This document shows positions 61,344 to 64,000 of a stretch of 64,000 bases of DNA, one piece after another. The translations under genes were made by a program, and so were the position numbers. The DNA lies in the NCBI RefSeq assembly GCF_026898135.2, contig NZ_CP114035.2, positions 5,683,501-5,747,500 of the forward strand, read 5' to 3'. The notes beneath the pieces were generated by a model, which was given only the letters and a program-made list of their open reading frames with translations, made no database searches and was not told the origin of the DNA. This DNA is from Pseudomonas fortuita (GTDB taxonomy: Bacteria; Pseudomonadota; Gammaproteobacteria; Pseudomonadales; Pseudomonadaceae). Numbering within the stretch: position 1 is the first letter of the stretch; each line of letters begins with the position of its first letter.

Positions 61344-62152
61344 CCCTGCCTACGTTGCACGATTTCCACCGCCCCCTGGGCAGCACCGGCTTCAAGGTGT
61401 CCCCCTTAGGCCTGGGCACAGTCAAGCTTGGCCGAGATCAGGGCGTGAAATACCCCACCGGCTTCACCATCCCCGGCGATGACGAAGCCCGCATGCTGCT
61501 GGCACAGGCCCGCGAATTGGGCATCAACCTGATCGACACCGCCCCCGCCTATGGCCGCAGCGAAGAACGCCTGGGCCCGCTGCTGCGCGGCCAGCGCGAT
61601 GAATGGGTAATCGTCAGCAAAGTCGGCGAAGAATTCGACAACGGCCTGTCGCACTTCGACTTCAGTGCGGCCCACACCCGCCGTTCGGTGGAGCGCAGCC
61701 TGCGCCGCCTGGAAACCGACCGCATCGAACTGGTGCTGGTGCATTCCGACGGCAACGACCTGGCCATCCTCGAACAGCAGGAGGTCTACCAGACCCTGGC
61801 GGAGCTCAAGCAAGAGGGCAAGATCCTCGGCTTTGGCCTGTCCGGCAAGACCGTGGCAGGCGGCCTGAAAGCGCTGGAGCAAGGCGACTGTGCCATGGTC
61901 ACCTATAACCTCAACGAACAGGCAGAACGCCCGGTGCTGGACTACGCTGCCGAACACGGCAAGGCCATCCTGGTAAAGAAGGCCCTGGCCAGCGGGCATA
62001 TCTGCCTGGCCCCGGGCGTTGACCCGGTGCAGGCAAGCTTCGAGCTGCTGTTCGCCCACCCGGGTGTCAGCAGTGCTATCGTCGGCACCATCAATCCGCT
62101 GCACCTGGCCCACAACGTGGCCACCGTCGCCCGTATCCTGGGCCAGCACTGA
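61340..62152 (+). CDS. Aldo/keto reductase
   Basis: 270 residues, an (alpha/beta)8 barrel. Catalytic tetrad candidates: Asp and Tyr in LIDTAPAYGRSE (about 54-65), Lys in VIVSKVG (about 90-96) and His in LVLVHSDGND (about 132-141). NADPH-binding segments near the C-terminus (PGVSSAIVGTINPLHL) are present. The substrate is unknown. It is translated from the FAD oxidoreductase message and followed after 52 bases by the Nudix-like gene. Confidence 0.9.
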   Translation: MTLPTLHDFHRPLGSTGFKVSPLGLGTVKLGRDQGVKYPTGFTIPGDDEARMLLAQARELGINLIDTAPAYGRSEERLGPLLRGQRDEWVIVSKVGEEFDNGLSHFDFSAAHTRRSVERSLRRLETDRIELVLVHSDGNDLAILEQQEVYQTLAELKQEGKILGFGLSGKTVAGGLKALEQGDCAMVTYNLNEQAERPVLDYAAEHGKAILVKKALASGHICLAPGVDPVQASFELLFAHPGVSSAIVGTINPLHLAHNVATVARILGQH

Positions 62153-62204
62153 GTTACCCCTGGCCCAAGGGCCAGAGGTACGACCCGACGCAAGGAGGAG
62201 CCTC

Positions 62205-63173
62205 GTGGCGCGAACGTTGATCCGCAAAAACCCGAGCAACTTCAAGACACTACCACTGCATGTCGAGGCAACGCCCGAAGGCCTGACCTATCAGAGCATC
62301 GGCATGCCGCTGAACTTTGCCCAGACCCAGCAGCGGCGCAAGGCCATTCAGCTGCCCGACACACAGCACTTCGTGGTCGAACTCGCCAATCTGGGTGTGT
62401 CGGTGCGGCTTACCCTGCATTGGCAAAACCGTGATTACTGGGTGTTGGTACGTCAGCGTCGGCAAGACCGGGGCGATGTGGTGTTGAAACTGATTTCTGG
62501 CTATGTGCCGGCGCAGGAACTGAACCTCCCGCTGCACACGGCGGTTCAGGAAGTGGCCGAGGAATGCCTGCTGGAAACCCCGGAAGGCTGGCTGGGCGGG
62601 CGTTTCAACGACACCTGGCTGCCCGTGCCCTACGCCGCCGCCCTGCACTACCGCGAAACGCCACATTTCGTGCTTACCCCACAGTCCGGTGCCGCCCGCC
62701 CCGTGCACTGCAGCAAGCTGATGCTAATGGAGCGGCCACGGGCCTACGTGCACTTGCCCACCGCGTCGCTCCAGCTGATCTACGACATGCGTCTGCAGGT
62801 GCCTCGGGAAGCCAAAAAGCTCAGCTTGTTCCATGTCGACGAGCGACTGGAGGGTGACCAACTGGAAGCCCGCCTCAACCGCAAGCGGCCAGACCTGTAT
62901 CTGATGCCGTTGAAGGACGGCCAGCCAGTGGCGGAGCTGTATACGCTGAAAAAAGATGAGCTGGTGCCGGCGAGCACACGCGGGCTGTATCTGGCCGAGA
63001 GTTTTGCCCGGCAGGAAGGCTGGGTGGTGACGGAGGAGCGGGTGCGCTGGAAGGACTGGGTCAAACAGCAGGGGTTGGTGGAGAGCAAGCCGGCGCGGGC
63101 GTCGCACCTGCAGCGGTTTGGCGACAAGGCCCGGGCGCTGCTGGAGCGCGCCCGCACCTCACTTCACAAGTGA
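62205..63173 (+). CDS. Conserved protein with degenerate Nudix-like box (often labelled metal ABC transporter ATPase)
   Basis: 322 residues from GTG 62205 with a near-perfect AAGGAGGAG five bases upstream. No Walker A, signature or Walker B motif of an ABC ATPase is visible, although as I recall orthologues carry that label in databases. Instead residues 99-122 (GYVPAQELNLPLHTAVQEVA, then EECL) loosely follow a Nudix box, with G, E and the EVAEE core but Gln for Arg, a two-residue longer gap and no final Gly. It may be a Nudix-fold protein that has lost catalysis, or the likeness may be chance. The C-terminus is basic. Likely in one transcript with the two genes before it. Confidence 0.7.
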   Translation: MARTLIRKNPSNFKTLPLHVEATPEGLTYQSIGMPLNFAQTQQRRKAIQLPDTQHFVVELANLGVSVRLTLHWQNRDYWVLVRQRRQDRGDVVLKLISGYVPAQELNLPLHTAVQEVAEECLLETPEGWLGGRFNDTWLPVPYAAALHYRETPHFVLTPQSGAARPVHCSKLMLMERPRAYVHLPTASLQLIYDMRLQVPREAKKLSLFHVDERLEGDQLEARLNRKRPDLYLMPLKDGQPVAELYTLKKDELVPASTRGLYLAESFARQEGWVVTEERVRWKDWVKQQGLVESKPARASHLQRFGDKARALLERARTSLHK

Positions 63174-63181
63174 GTCCCTGG

Positions 63182-63290
63182 GGCTGCTGCGCAGCCAATC
63201 GCCGGCACACCAGCTCCCACAAGGCCTGTGCAGGACTCAAGGCCTGCGCTGTGCGTGTGGGAGCTGGCTTGGCGGCGATTGGGCCGCAAA
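63182..63290. repeat. REP doublet between the Nudix-like gene and hldE
   Basis: GCAGCCAATCGCCGGCACAC (about 63191-63210) faces GCTGGCTTGGCGGCGATTGG (about 63263-63282), each with a GTGGGAGCT flank. The two cores are less alike than in the other doublets. It lies between convergent genes. Confidence 0.75.
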
Positions 63291-63305
63291 GAGGCCCTGG
63301 CTGTA

Positions 63306-64000
63306 TCAGTTCTTGCGAATCTTCTCGACAATCGCGGTAGTCGAGCTGTTCTCGACCAGGCCCAGCACCTTCACGGTGCCGCCATAGGCCTTGACGATAT
63401 CAGCGCCTACCACTTGGTCGATGCCATAATCGCCCCCCTTGACCAGCACATCCGGCTTGACCTGGCTCAGCAGGTTTTCCGGGGTGCCTTCCGGGAAGCT
63501 GATTACCCAGTCCACCGCGCCCAGCCCGGCCAGTACGGCCATACGCCGGTCGACGCTGTTGATCGGCCGGCCCGGCCCTTTCAAGCGGCTGACCGAGGCG
63601 TCGTCGTTGACCGCGACGATCAGGCGATCGCCCTGGGCGCGCGCCTGCTCCAGATAGGTGACATGCCCGGCATGCAGGATATCGAAGCAGCCATTGGTGA
63701 AGACGATCTTCTCGTTGTGCGCCCGCGCATCATCGATGGCCAACAACAATTGCTCCAGGCCCAGCACGCCGCGCTCGGAGCCTTCCTCACGCTGGATTGC
63801 GCGGCGCAGCTCGGGGGCGCTGATCGCAGCGGTACCCAGCTTGCCGACCACAATGCCTGCCGCCAGATTGGCCAGGGCCACCGCATGGGGCAGGTCCTCA
63901 CCCGCGGCAATGGCTGCGGCGAGGGTGGAGATGACGGTATCGCCGGCACCGGTCACATCGAACACCTCGCGCGCCCGCGCCGGCAGGTGCAGCGCAGGCT
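63306..64000 (-). CDS. hldE: Bifunctional heptose-7-P kinase / heptose-1-P adenylyltransferase HldE (5' end cut by window edge)
   Basis: About 231 codons of the C-terminal part, with the start beyond base 64000. It enters in the last part of the ribokinase-like domain (DVTGAGDTV, the catalytic GAGD) and continues through the complete cytidylyltransferase-like domain ([20 protein letters not shown] with its HxGH motif; [12 protein letters not shown]; the late [15 protein letters not shown]). HldE makes ADP-heptose for the lipopolysaccharide core, in line with waaA nearby. It converges with the Nudix-like gene. Confidence 0.95.
   Translation of the reverse strand, partial: PALHLPARAREVFDVTGAGDTVISTLAAAIAAGEDLPHAVALANLAAGIVVGKLGTAAISAPELRRAIQREEGSERGVLGLEQLLLAIDDARAHNEKIVFTNGCFDILHAGHVTYLEQARAQGDRLIVAVNDDASVSRLKGPGRPINSVDRRMAVLAGLGAVDWVISFPEGTPENLLSQVKPDVLVKGGDYGIDQVVGADIVKAYGGTVKVLGLVENSSTTAIVEKIRKN

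Noticed and set aside
62205..63173. ABC transporter ATPase function
   Set aside because: None of the Walker A, signature, Walker B or switch-His motifs can be found.

Overview
The window is about 62-65% G+C, densely coded chromosome from a gammaproteobacterium of the genus Pseudomonas, most probably the P. putida group. Three things support this: the gene order (rpsF-rpsR-rplI-dnaB, rlmB-rnr, purA-hisZ-hflCKX-hfq-miaA-mutL-amiB, orn-rsgA-motAB-rhdA-psd-serB, parC/parE, thiC, tolC, waaA, hldE) follows what I remember of the Pseudomonas core chromosome; the proteins look like Pseudomonas orthologues; and the intergenic regions hold many Pseudomonas-type REP palindromes (GTGGGAGCGGGC...CCGCGAA and GTGGGAGCTGGCTTGCCGGCGAT variants). 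I ran no database search. Family assignments rest on motifs, length and synteny.

Region by region. 1-3840: the 5' part of ygiQ, a repeat-rich gap, and a lone ABC exporter gene of lower G+C that converges on dnaB. 3883-11074: replication and translation genes on the minus strand (dnaB, rplI, a DUF2232-type membrane protein, rpsR, rpsF, rlmB, rnr). 11238-11643: a strong promoter, two identical tRNA-Leu(CAG) genes and a terminator. 11791-14369: a ferric-iron-type ABC uptake pair (binding protein and fused permease) without an ATPase. 14403-16596: a large inverted repeat and a chemoreceptor. 16856-29141: a long minus-strand block of purA, hisZ, hflC, hflK, hflX, hfq, miaA, mutL, amiB, tsaE and nnrD. 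29207-41110: queG, a TRIC-type channel, orn, rsgA, motB, motA, an HDOD protein, rhdA, psd, serB and a membrane protein. 41222-50519: a PqiC-type lipoprotein, then a compact minus-strand unit that runs nudF, yqiB, cpdA, yqiA, parE, a phytase-like protein, a retropepsin-like protease and parC. 50704-54988: a DUF3298 lipoprotein and the thiamine module (TPP riboswitch, thiC, cytX-like transporter). 55153-64000: tolC/opmH, waaA, a LysR regulator, emrE, one AT-rich orphan gene, a three-gene plus-strand set (FAD oxidoreductase, aldo/keto reductase, Nudix-like protein) and the 3' part of hldE.

Most of the window is ordinary conserved chromosome, and I found no complete novel defence, mobile or biosynthetic system. 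The parts that stand out are: (i) a family of three long inverted repeats sharing one 27-bp edge sequence; (ii) the ABC exporter at 2107-3711, apparently in the slot that P. aeruginosa uses for alr; (iii) the AT-rich orphan gene at 59405-59917, with its own ribosome-binding site and terminator; (iv) the ATPase-less iron transporter; and (v) a protein at 62205-63173 with a degenerate Nudix-like box. No CRISPR array, integrase, transposase or prophage gene was seen.
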